A stretch of 20,456 nt of DNA. Origin: a virus. Both the position numbers and the translations under genes were made by a program. Shown here piece by piece: positions 8,355 to 13,834 of this stretch (position 1 is its first letter; every line of letters begins with the position of its first letter). The notes beneath the pieces were generated by a model. That model saw nothing but the letters and a program-made list of their open reading frames with translations, ran no database searches and was not told where the DNA came from. The DNA lies in the IMG/VR virus record IMGVR_UViG_3300027486_000247, positions 1 to 20,456 of that record; one strand, given 5' to 3'.

Positions 8355-8863
8355 ACCAGATCGTCAATTGACGGCTCACCCTCGGCGGAGTCCTTGCGAG
8401 CCTGTGCCTGAGCCATGAGTGCGGCCAAGCGCTTGGCACGTGCGTCAGCGTCAACGGTCAGGGAGCCGTCGCTACTGGTGACGTCAACGCCAGCGCGCAC
8501 GCCGAACTTCTTGGGCATCATCCGCTCGGCCAACCAGCGGCGGGTCTCGATGCGAATCTTGGAGCGCTGCACGTGCTCGCCGTTGAGCTTGTACCCAACA
8601 TCGTCCTGGCCATGCGCTTCCATCCAATCGTTGGTGCCGTCGTCCGAGATATCCAACGTCTCGTCGACCAATGCCTCAATGCCAGCTTCTTTCGCGCGCG
8701 TGTACTCAGACGCAAACTCGGGGTTCTCGATGTACCAACGGCGCACTGTGCGCTCAAGCGGCATATCCGAATCCAAACAGGTGCGACGCAAAGAGCCAAC
8801 CTCGGCTAGCTTCTCGCAAACTTTTGCGCCTAATTCGGGGGTAAAAACGGTGGGTCTTGGCAT
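8351..8863 (-). CDS. terS: Terminase small subunit (Sf6-like)
   Basis: 170 aa from the ATG at 8863 (MPRPTVFTPELGAKVCEKL). The frame is open to 8959, but that extension lies inside the upstream HTH gene, so the internal ATG is preferred. Residues about 8-50 form the helix-turn-helix DNA-binding part (VCEKLAEVGSLRRTCLDSDMPLERTVRRWYIENPEFASEYTRAKEA), arranged as in the phage Sf6 small terminase. Then come a helical oligomerisation region and the RIETRRWLAERMMPKKFG motif (about 102-119) that closely resembles the Sf6-family RxDTRKWxxxRMxPxKYG. The acidic C-terminus may contact TerL. It recognises the packaging site. No strong ribosome binding site was seen, so translation may be coupled to the upstream gene 10 bases away. 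Confidence 0.88.
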   Translation of the reverse strand: MPRPTVFTPELGAKVCEKLAEVGSLRRTCLDSDMPLERTVRRWYIENPEFASEYTRAKEAGIEALVDETLDISDDGTNDWMEAHGQDDVGYKLNGEHVQRSKIRIETRRWLAERMMPKKFGVRAGVDVTSSDGSLTVDADARAKRLAALMAQAQARKDSAEGEPSIDDLV

Positions 8864-8873
8864 GCTAGCCAAT

Positions 8874-9128
8874 CTACCGCCCCTTGCGTTTGCCACGGGC
8901 ACGCCTCTTTCGATACCCCGCCTGCCCACGCCTTTGGCCAGAGCAGATCTTAGCCACACACCCCTTGCTCACCTCCAGCTTCTCAGCGATCCACGCATAG
9001 CTGAACCCCTCATCGCGCAACGCCAGCACCAGCTCCACCTCATGATCGGTGAGCACCGCACGCGGATGCGACTCGCCGATCAGCAACCCCCTGTCGTTTG
9101 TCGTGACGTAATCTGCATCGTTTGACAT
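8874..9128 (-). CDS. Small HTH DNA-binding protein upstream of terminase
   Basis: 84 aa from the ATG at 9128, preceded by AGAAAGAG at suitable spacing. The frame is open up to a GTG at 9161, but that part overlaps a palindromic box and is probably leader. AVLTDHEVELVLALRDEGFSYAWIAEKLEVSKGCVAKICSGQRR (about 24-67) is a clear resolvase/homeodomain-like helix-turn-helix, and the C-terminus is very basic (GYRKRRARGKRKGR). It is likely to bind DNA, either as a regulator of the late/packaging genes or as an accessory packaging factor. The adjacent repeat boxes at 9142-9404 are obvious candidate sites, but that link is inference. Confidence 0.72.
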   Translation of the reverse strand: MSNDADYVTTNDRGLLIGESHPRAVLTDHEVELVLALRDEGFSYAWIAEKLEVSKGCVAKICSGQRRGQAGYRKRRARGKRKGR

Positions 9129-9141
9129 GTTCACTCTTTCT

Positions 9142-9162
9142 GCAAAATTTTGCGTGTTCACC
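9142..9162. repeat. Palindromic box 1 (GCAAAATTTTGC-GTGTTCACC)
   Basis: A perfect 12-bp palindrome, GCAAAATTTTGC, is followed by GTGTTCACC. The same layout recurs at 9344-9365 and 9385-9404 in the same orientation. Position just upstream of the HTH gene start suggests an operator. Confidence 0.55.
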
Positions 9163-9199
9163 AGGGGTTGACCAGTCCTTGCGATTTTTTACTTACAAC

Positions 9200-9333
9200 G
9201 CAACACCTGACCCCGGATCACGAATGCAACGCGCAACACCACCCTATAGGTGTGGTGTTGCGTTGCGTTGCAGTTCGCGCTCTTTCCTGCACACTCACAT
9301 TGCAACGTAACGCCGCGTTGCATACCGTGTTGC
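9200..9333. repeat. Cluster of nine GCAAC/GTTGC pentamers with interrupted cruciform
   Basis: GCAAC begins at 9200, 9226, 9233 and 9302, and GTTGC begins at 9257, 9262, 9267, 9317 and 9329. The centre is an inverted repeat: CGCAACACCAC (9232-9242) pairs with GTGGTGTTGCG (9252-9262) around CCTATAGGT. After a 3-base bulge, TGCAACG (9225-9231) pairs with CGTTGCA (9266-9272), giving 18 pairs in all. This non-coding stretch lies between the primase-helicase gene and the HTH/terminase genes. It could be a replication origin, a packaging site or a multi-site operator; the sequence does not decide between these. Confidence 0.6.
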
Positions 9334-9343
9334 ACGCGTTACA

Positions 9344-9365
9344 TGCAATTTTTTGCAGGTTCGTT
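9344..9365. repeat. Palindromic box 2 (TGCAATTTTTTGCA-GGTTCGTT)
   Basis: Inverted TGCAA...TTGCA arms are followed by GGTTCGTT. It is the most diverged of the three boxes in this intergenic region. Confidence 0.45.
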
Positions 9366-9384
9366 GTCATGGAGTTTTGTTTCC

Positions 9385-9404
9385 GCAAAATTTGCACGTT
9401 CACA
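9385..9404. repeat. Palindromic box 3 (GCAAAATTTGC-ACGTTCACA)
   Basis: GCAAAATTTGC followed by ACGTTCACA matches box 1 closely. It overlaps the stop codon of the primase-helicase gene, so the last codons of that gene are part of the box. Confidence 0.5.
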
Positions 9405-11379
9405 CAACCGTGATGCAGTTGTCGTCGGCTATCCAATAAGGCGCGTTGTCCCCGTTGCACAGGCTTTCCAAGGCGCGCTTCACCCTCAACTTGCGGGTGT
9501 CTCGCTTACCGTTCTCTGGCGGCGGCAAGCGCTTGATTGCCTCCATGATCACGGCGGCAGGCTCAATGCCAGCGGTCTGCGACTGTGCGATCTCTTGGAT
9601 GACCTGGTTGACCACCTCCTCGTTTGGCCCCAAAACACGAAGCGCCCGCACCGCTGTAATCTCAGCCTCGCTGACCACGCATGACGTGATGGGGTCCATG
9701 TCCTCGTCGATACCCAGTTCCACGATGTCCAACTGGAACCCCCACTCCAGTCCGTCCTCGCCGTCCTTGTTCTTGGACAAGCGAAGTGAGCGACCCCCGG
9801 CATCGTTGCGCAAGACCTCGATCTCGGCGTCGGCGGCAGCCCGTAAGCCCGACCAACCGCGCGCGCCTTTGGTGGCGTCTTTGCCGCTGTGGTGGATCAG
9901 TACGACCAAGGCGCCCGTCAGCTCGTGCAAGCGCTTGCAGTGGCCGAGGGCTTTGCCCATGTCCTCACCTGCGTTCTCGTTGGCTCCCGGCGTGGTCTGC
10001 GCTAGTGTGTCAACAACAATGACCGAGGCGCCGCCTGACAGCAGCACGCCGACCGCCAAGTCCTTTGCATCATCGAGCAGCATGAGGTTAGGGGCGCCAT
10101 CGAGCACGGTCATTGGTACCTGCTCAAGATCTACCTGGTGAGTAATGGCATAGGCCGCCAGTCGCTTGCGAAAGCCGTCAGCGCCCTCGGCAGCGATATA
10201 AGCAACCCGGCCCTGCTTAACCTTGCGTGATCGCCACTCAGTGCCGCGAGCGATTGCAAAGGCCATGTCGAGCACGGCAAAGCTCTTGCCTGACCCGCTG
10301 GCGCCGTAGATGACCGCAAGCCCTGCCTGCGGCAGCACGCCCTTGATCACCCACGGCAAAGCCTTGGTCGATGAAAACAGGTGTACGGGCTCAAACCTGA
10401 ACCGTGGGGGTTTGTCCGGGTCCGCTTTGGCCTCCTCGACCGCCGCATCGACCAGCACCTCAAAGTCCTCGGCGCTCGCAGGTGTGTCCAGCGTGATGCC
10501 TGCTAGCTTGAGGGCAGTGCGTACCGTGACGGTGCGACCGTCTTGTTTGCCAAACGAGTCCCAACGCGATTGCAGGGAGTCGGTGCCGGGGTACTTGGAC
10601 CCCTGCGCACTCCAGTTGTCCCAAAACTCAAACCCTGCCCCGTGTGTCTCGTGGTGCAAGCCCATACCGACGTGCAGCCATTGGTCGTGATCGCAGTCGG
10701 GGTCAATTCGCCTGAGCATGTCCTCGATCTGAAAGCGTGTGAGCCCCATGACAGGGGTCTCGCTGGTGACGATCTCAGGTTCCCACTCGGAGGGGCCGAA
10801 TCGCTTTCGATACAGCGCGTGAGCTGCGTCGTTCAGGGGTGCAACGGTGTTCTCGTTGCCCAGCACCTCGGTGATCTCCAGCGTGTTACCCGTGAAGGTC
10901 ACGAAGCCTTTGGTGCTGAAGGTCTCAAACCCAAACGGGTTGCGTTTGTCGAGGTCCTTGTGGTTGCCAAGGTGACCTTGGAAGAACACCCGCACGCCCT
11001 GCCCGCTCGGGCTGAACTCGGCATAGGTGTCGCCAAGCAGCGCTTGGACCTCGGGGTGGATCTTGCCGTCGACCATGCAGTTGTCGAAGTCCAGCGCGCA
11101 CACGCCAAACTGGGGCAGCGTGGCAAACCCGACCCCGTCAAACCCTCGGCGAGAGGCGGCACGACGTGCAGCGTCAAACGTGACCAGGTGCGCAACGTCC
11201 TGCGGTGCCCCTTGCTTGCCGGCACGCTTGTTGCCGTTGGCGTAGTACGGAACCTTGCGCGGCTTGGCCTCGCCCTCATGGTGCTCTAGGCGCCAGATGA
11301 CCCAACCGGGTAGGTCGCGGATCGCGGCAGGTGCTTCGACGTTCTTGAGGTAGGGGGTGATCTGGGCGATGTTGGTCAT
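9400..11379 (-). CDS. Primase-helicase (PrimPol-like, PriCT-2, RecA-like ATPase)
   Basis: 659 aa from the ATG at 11379. An upstream extension to 11469 lies inside the preceding gene and is not needed. The N-terminal part (about 1-190) looks like an archaeo-eukaryotic primase/polymerase-type domain: VCALDFDNC carries the DxD pair (Asp97, Asp99), and FSPSGQGVRVFF (122-133) matches the second motif of these enzymes. Residues about 215-295 fit PriCT-2 (IDMLRRIDPDCDHDQW-like, then WDNWSAQGSKYPG). Residues about 340-560 are a RecA-fold hexameric helicase/ATPase: Walker A YGASGSGKS (358-366), Walker B VIVVD (453-457), and VVLIHHSGKDATKGARGWSGL with the His pair 496-497. It should unwind the fork and prime synthesis. 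The start overlaps the stop of the upstream gene (ATGA). It is encoded on the strand opposite to the polymerase. Confidence 0.87.
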   Translation of the reverse strand: MTNIAQITPYLKNVEAPAAIRDLPGWVIWRLEHHEGEAKPRKVPYYANGNKRAGKQGAPQDVAHLVTFDAARRAASRRGFDGVGFATLPQFGVCALDFDNCMVDGKIHPEVQALLGDTYAEFSPSGQGVRVFFQGHLGNHKDLDKRNPFGFETFSTKGFVTFTGNTLEITEVLGNENTVAPLNDAAHALYRKRFGPSEWEPEIVTSETPVMGLTRFQIEDMLRRIDPDCDHDQWLHVGMGLHHETHGAGFEFWDNWSAQGSKYPGTDSLQSRWDSFGKQDGRTVTVRTALKLAGITLDTPASAEDFEVLVDAAVEEAKADPDKPPRFRFEPVHLFSSTKALPWVIKGVLPQAGLAVIYGASGSGKSFAVLDMAFAIARGTEWRSRKVKQGRVAYIAAEGADGFRKRLAAYAITHQVDLEQVPMTVLDGAPNLMLLDDAKDLAVGVLLSGGASVIVVDTLAQTTPGANENAGEDMGKALGHCKRLHELTGALVVLIHHSGKDATKGARGWSGLRAAADAEIEVLRNDAGGRSLRLSKNKDGEDGLEWGFQLDIVELGIDEDMDPITSCVVSEAEITAVRALRVLGPNEEVVNQVIQEIAQSQTAGIEPAAVIMEAIKRLPPPENGKRDTRKLRVKRALESLCNGDNAPYWIADDNCITVV

Positions 11380-11693
11380 CACACCCCCCGGTCGGTCAAC
11401 CATTGCAGCGCTGCCTGCGCACGAGCAGTGTCGCCCAGCAACGGGGCCGCGCGATCTCCACCTGGGCATTCACGCCCTGCCAATTTGAGGTAGTCGTCTT
11501 CAAGGGAAAACGCCAAAGACTCAAGCCGGCGCATCTCGGCAAGCAGGCTATCCATGAACTGGGTTTTGATTTTGCCGCCACATGCGTCAAGCGCTGACGA
11601 CAACGCATCTCTGGCTTGGTAGATCGTGAGGGCAATGGTTGCAACGTCGCGGGCTCTGACACCCCGGTTGCTGCGAACTTTTTTGCATAACAT
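11379..11693 (-). CDS. Hypothetical phage protein, 104 aa
   Basis: Unrecognised. The ATG at 11693 (MLCKKVRSNRGVRARDV) is preferred over an upstream in-frame ATG at 11753, because the latter lies inside a strong RNA stem-loop. The protein has a basic N-terminus, a largely helical middle (about 18-75, IYQARDALSSALDACGGKIKTQFMDSLLAEMRRLESLAFSLEDDYLKL) and a shorter C-terminal helix. It looks like a small helical protein of unknown role. Its stop overlaps the primase-helicase start (ATGA), so the two are probably translationally coupled and may act together. The leader contains a promoter and a terminator-like RNA, so expression could be attenuated. The ribosome binding site is weak. Confidence 0.6.
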   Translation of the reverse strand: MLCKKVRSNRGVRARDVATIALTIYQARDALSSALDACGGKIKTQFMDSLLAEMRRLESLAFSLEDDYLKLAGRECPGGDRAAPLLGDTARAQAALQWLTDRGV

Positions 11694-11718
11694 GGCGACG
11701 TTTTCTTTCTGCTCAAAA

Positions 11719-11815
11719 GCAAAAAACCCCAGGGGTAGGCACGGTGTCGCCAAACACCCCCGCCGAATACGGGGCCGTACCTACTCCTGGGGTTACTCGG
11801 TTTGACGTGTTTGGC
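11719..11815 (-). ncRNA. Candidate small RNA or attenuator with three-way junction and U-tract
   Basis: Reading the minus strand, an 18-nt arm AACCCCAGGAGTAGGTAC (11794-11777) pairs with GTGCCTACCCCTGGGGTT (11742-11725), with one A-C mismatch and one G-U. Inside are two further hairpins, CCCCG/CGGGG around TATTCGG and GTGT/ACAC around TTGGCG, which gives a three-way junction. The closing stem runs straight into a T-tract (TTTTTTGCTTTT). A promoter-like motif lies about 28 bases upstream of the stem, so a transcript of roughly 97 nt is predicted. It could be a phage small RNA or an attenuator of the primase operon. The 5' end is estimated from the promoter position. Confidence 0.6.
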
Positions 11816-11821
11816 CTCTCG

Positions 11822-11839
11822 ACTGTAGCACACCGTAAA
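11822..11839 (-). promoter_or_regulatory. Promoter motif copy E (leftward)
   Basis: The minus strand reads TTTACGGTGTGCTACAGT. TGCTACAGT fits an extended -10 element (TGn + TACAGT). It is one of five related motifs in the window. It lies just after the methyltransferase-like gene and directly upstream of the three-way-junction RNA. No TTGACA-like -35 was seen. Confidence 0.6.
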
Positions 11840-11850
11840 GCGTGTTTTAG

Positions 11851-12387
11851 CTACACGAAGCGAATCCACCAACCCCACTGTTCAGCCATCGCGTCGGCAA
11901 TACCCTGATAGGTCTCGCTGCGGATCTTCCAGCGGTCTGCGCTTGGCGGCAGCTTGTGGATGCGACCCTCACGCCCGTCGACGATGTTGGTGGGCTTCAG
12001 CTTGGGTAGGTTCTTGAGCCACAGGCACGTTGCTTTGGTCTCACCGTGGCCAAACTGCCACGGCTGGATGATCTGGCTATAGGCCACGCCAATGCGCTCG
12101 CGGGCATGCTTGTGCTGGATGGGATTCTCCACCGCAACACAATCAGCATTGACGTTCAGGCACTCGACAAAAAACTCGGCAGCCTCGTCCCACAGGTTGC
12201 GCTCGTTGAGCCAGCGCACACCGCTGTTTGTCAGTCTTGTGCAAGGCGGGTGCATGATGGCCAGATCCCACCGCTCGCGCAGCAACGACCGCACGTCACC
12301 CTGTACGTGGTTTGGGCTACCGTCATCTGCCGGCAGCAGGTCGCAGCTCCACGCATCGAACCCTCTGGCCCGAAAGGCTTCGCGCAC
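11851..12387 (-). CDS. Small methyltransferase-like protein (PC and EN motifs)
   Basis: 178 aa from a GTG at 12387. It resembles short phage proteins annotated as DNA cytosine methyltransferase-like. IMHPPC (45-49) resembles the PC of motif IV, VAVENP (85-89) resembles the ENV motif VI, and IIQPWQFGHGETKATCLWLKNL (about 105-126) is a typical stretch of these proteins, as is RIHKLPPSADRW near the C-terminus. The expected SAM-binding start (VLIGCESSGRVREAF) is encoded in frame just upstream (12417-12388) but outside any ATG-started frame, because the only nearby ATG (12423) is followed at once by TGA. The true start is therefore uncertain, and the gene may be slightly damaged or start at a rare codon. 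No target-recognition domain is visible, so activity on DNA is unproven. Confidence 0.65.
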   Translation of the reverse strand: MREAFRARGFDAWSCDLLPADDGSPNHVQGDVRSLLRERWDLAIMHPPCTRLTNSGVRWLNERNLWDEAAEFFVECLNVNADCVAVENPIQHKHARERIGVAYSQIIQPWQFGHGETKATCLWLKNLPKLKPTNIVDGREGRIHKLPPSADRWKIRSETYQGIADAMAEQWGWWIRFV

Positions 12388-12432
12388 CCGCCCGCTTGAT
12401 TCACATCCGATCAGAACTCACATTGAGGGCTT

Positions 12433-12795
12433 TCAATCCGGCGTCCCGCCCTCGCTGTCAAGGCTCTCACCCGTGACGATGGCAAAGTGCGAGCCGGTCA
12501 CGACCTCCTCACCCAAGCAGCGACGTGCGAAGTCGCAGCCGCGGCAGTGGCTATTGAGGTCGGTGCGGTAGACCACCGGCAAACGCCCCTTGCTGGCGCG
12601 GTTCATGGACTTGGTCTCACGCTCGATGTTGGCCGCTTGCGTGGGGTTGGGCTCACGGGCATACCGTTTGCTATCGTCCGCTGCCAGGTGGTGCAGGTAC
12701 GCGGGGGACTCCAGGCCGATGCGGTCGGCTAGGAGCTTCTTTTCGTCGTTGGTCGATGCACGCATCCACGACTTCAGTGCTGTGATGATGGACAT
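12433..12795 (-). CDS. YdaS/Cro-like HTH regulator with cysteine cluster
   Basis: 120 aa. Residues about 19-60 (KKLLADRIGLESPAYLHHLAADDSKRYAREPNPTQAANIERE) look like the lambda-repressor-type helix-turn-helix of YdaS/Cro-like phage regulators, with the usual PTQAANIE helix. The C-terminal part carries LPVVYRTDLNSHCRGCDFARRC with Cys84, Cys87 and Cys93, which could bind a metal or simply stabilise the fold. The start codon overlaps the stop of the small membrane protein gene (TAAATG). Its place at the head of the leftward block, next to the divergent control region, fits a switch protein. Function inferred from the HTH and position. Confidence 0.65.
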   Translation of the reverse strand: MSIITALKSWMRASTNDEKKLLADRIGLESPAYLHHLAADDSKRYAREPNPTQAANIERETKSMNRASKGRLPVVYRTDLNSHCRGCDFARRCLGEEVVTGSHFAIVTGESLDSEGGTPD

Positions 12796-12951
12796 TTAAT
12801 CGCCCTTTGACCATTCGATGGCCTTGCTTGTGAAAACCCAAGCAGCAGAAAAACCCACTTGTAAAGGTGCCCAGACCATGCCGAAAACAAAACCGATGGC
12901 AAAGGGTACGAGCTGCCCAACAAAAACCACGTTTCCGAAAAACCGTTTCAT
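12796..12951 (-). CDS. Small membrane protein, 51 aa
   Basis: This short gene starts at the ATG at 12951 with AGGA 5 bases upstream; an ATG at 12957 overlaps that site and is less likely. The product begins MKRFFGNVVFVGQLVPFAIG and contains one long or two short hydrophobic segments (about residues 7-40, with Pro14 and Pro28), followed by an amphipathic, charged end (FTSKAIEWSKGD). It is probably an inner-membrane protein, function unknown. It is the first gene after the leftward promoter motif at 12979-12996, and its stop overlaps the regulator start, so it leads the operon. A holin-like role is possible but not supported by any neighbouring lysis gene. Confidence 0.6.
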   Translation of the reverse strand: MKRFFGNVVFVGQLVPFAIGFVFGMVWAPLQVGFSAAWVFTSKAIEWSKGD

Positions 12952-12978
12952 GCTCATCCTAAGAATTCAGATGGACGC

Positions 12979-12996
12979 AGTGTAGCAGATGGTAAA
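12979..12996 (-). promoter_or_regulatory. Promoter motif copy D (leftward early block)
   Basis: The minus strand reads TTTACCATCTGCTACACT, with the extended -10 TGCTACACT. It lies about 28 bases upstream of the small membrane protein start and faces the leftward block. It diverges from copy A at 13110-13127. Confidence 0.62.
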
Positions 12997-13071
12997 GCGC
13001 TTGCAGCACTTGCACATCGTGGAGGGTTGTCTGAGCTTGATGTGATCCGCTGACGGTTTGCGTTTAAACAC

Positions 13072-13096
13072 TTAACCCCACCTCGCGTGGGGTTAA
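13072..13096. promoter_or_regulatory. Perfect 10-bp inverted repeat between divergent promoters
   Basis: TTAACCCCAC (13072-13081) and GTGGGGTTAA (13087-13096) surround CTCGC. It lies between promoter motifs D and A. There is no direct T-tract, and no gene ends into it on either side, so an operator is more likely than a terminator. The YdaS/Cro-like protein is a candidate binder. Confidence 0.55.
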
Positions 13097-13109
13097 TTGC
13101 GTTTTAGGC

Positions 13110-13127
13110 TTTAGCATGTGCTACAGT
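13110..13127 (+). promoter_or_regulatory. Promoter motif copy A (rightward early block)
   Basis: TTTAGCATGTGCTACAGT contains a near-perfect inverted repeat (TAGCA-TG-TGCTA) and the extended -10 TGCTACAGT. It is followed by a leader that is repeated at copy C. It faces the rightward replication block. Confidence 0.65.
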
Positions 13128-13149
13128 TCATCCATTGCAACAACAAAGG

Positions 13150-13332
13150 GTGAACCTGAACCCCATACAGCAACTCATCAACCGTTGCGAGCGCAACCAC
13201 AGCACCGAGACCCTTGAGTCTGCGCTGCGCATCTTGCTGCACGCTCGCAACTGCCCCTCACGCCGCGATATGGTGCGCAACCAGATTCGTCGCAACATCT
13301 CGGCGATTCGCTTGGTGCGTGCAACCGCCTAA
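13150..13332 (+). CDS. Hypothetical phage protein, 60 aa
   Basis: Unrecognised small protein. I chose the GTG at 13150, next to AAAGG; a TTG at 13135 is possible but sits at the expected transcript start. The sequence begins NLNPIQQLINRCERNH after the start and has a basic helical C-terminal half (SRRDMVRNQIRRNISAIRLVRATA), so nucleic-acid contact is conceivable but not shown. It is the first gene downstream of promoter motif A, and its stop codon overlaps the 5' end of promoter motif B, so the next gene can be expressed separately. Coding status rests on position, length and the spacing between two promoters. Confidence 0.5.
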   Translation: MNLNPIQQLINRCERNHSTETLESALRILLHARNCPSRRDMVRNQIRRNISAIRLVRATA

Positions 13333-13347
13333 AGCATCTGCTACACT
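13330..13347 (+). promoter_or_regulatory. Promoter motif copy B (rightward)
   Basis: TAAAGCATCTGCTACACT, with inverted arms AGCA-TC-TGCT and the extended -10 TGCTACACT. It overlaps the stop codon of the 60-aa gene and lies about 38 bases before the next start. Confidence 0.6.
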
Positions 13348-13384
13348 CTCCTGCAATCAACTGCTAAACCCTGAAAGGCTATTC

Positions 13385-13834
13385 ATGTTTCCAGTCACTA
13401 TCACCCTGAACGACGTCGCCCAGCTCAATGCAGTCATGGCTGCGCTGGCTCTGACCCCTGAAGCCCCCAAGGCTGAAGTCGTCAAGAAAGAACCCGCAAC
13501 AAAAAAGCCTGCCGCGACACAGGAAACCCCTGCGTCTGGCCAGCCTACTGCAACGGCGGATGTGGGGACCGCTGCGCCCGAGAAGACGGTCGCCGAGTCC
13601 AACCCCACTGCCGCACCTGCGGAAGTCGCACAGCCAGCCTCGACTGCTGCTGAGAAGTTCGACTACGCGCTGCTGCAAAAAGCGGTCATGAAGCTGCACA
13701 GCATGGACCCGTCTGCACCTGTGCCGATTGCCAAGTCGCTGGGCTTCCCGACATTCAAAGCCCTGCCTGAAGACAAGTGGGCCGAAGCACACCGCCTGGT
13801 GACGGAGGCCATCGCTGCGAAAGAGGTAGCCTGA
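13385..13834 (+). CDS. Hypothetical Ala/Pro-rich linker protein, 149 aa
   Basis: Starts at the ATG at 13385 with AAAGG 8 bases upstream; the frame is open further upstream to 13214, but that part crosses the other gene and promoter B. There are two folded-looking ends: residues 1-24 (MFPVTITLNDVAQLNAVMAA) and about 92-149 (FDYALLQKAVMKLHSMDPSAPVPIAKSLGF, then an amphipathic helix). A long Ala/Pro/Thr/Lys-rich linker (about 25-88) joins them. No family was recognised. The stop overlaps the nuclease start (TGATG), so it probably works with the recombination/replication genes downstream. Confidence 0.65.
   Translation: MFPVTITLNDVAQLNAVMAALALTPEAPKAEVVKKEPATKKPAATQETPASGQPTATADVGTAAPEKTVAESNPTAAPAEVAQPASTAAEKFDYALLQKAVMKLHSMDPSAPVPIAKSLGFPTFKALPEDKWAEAHRLVTEAIAAKEVA

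Noticed and set aside
9218-9460. Minus-strand Cys/Asn-rich frame (with CNACNTVCNAALRCN) in the repeat region
   Set aside because: The odd composition is produced by the GCAAC/GTTGC repeats themselves, there is no ribosome binding site, and it overlaps the end of the primase-helicase gene.
10543-11289. Plus-strand frame of 248 codons within the primase-helicase region
   Set aside because: Antisense to a gene with clear catalytic motifs; shadow composition and no supporting start site.
11396-11878. Minus-strand frame of 160 codons over the intergenic gap
   Set aside because: It runs through the promoter motif and the three-way-junction stem and overlaps the better frame at 11379-11693; no family resemblance.
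13072-13096. The TTAACCCCAC/GTGGGGTTAA hairpin as a bidirectional terminator
   Set aside because: No gene is transcribed into it from either side, since the flanking promoters diverge, and no uninterrupted T-tract follows directly; an operator is more likely.
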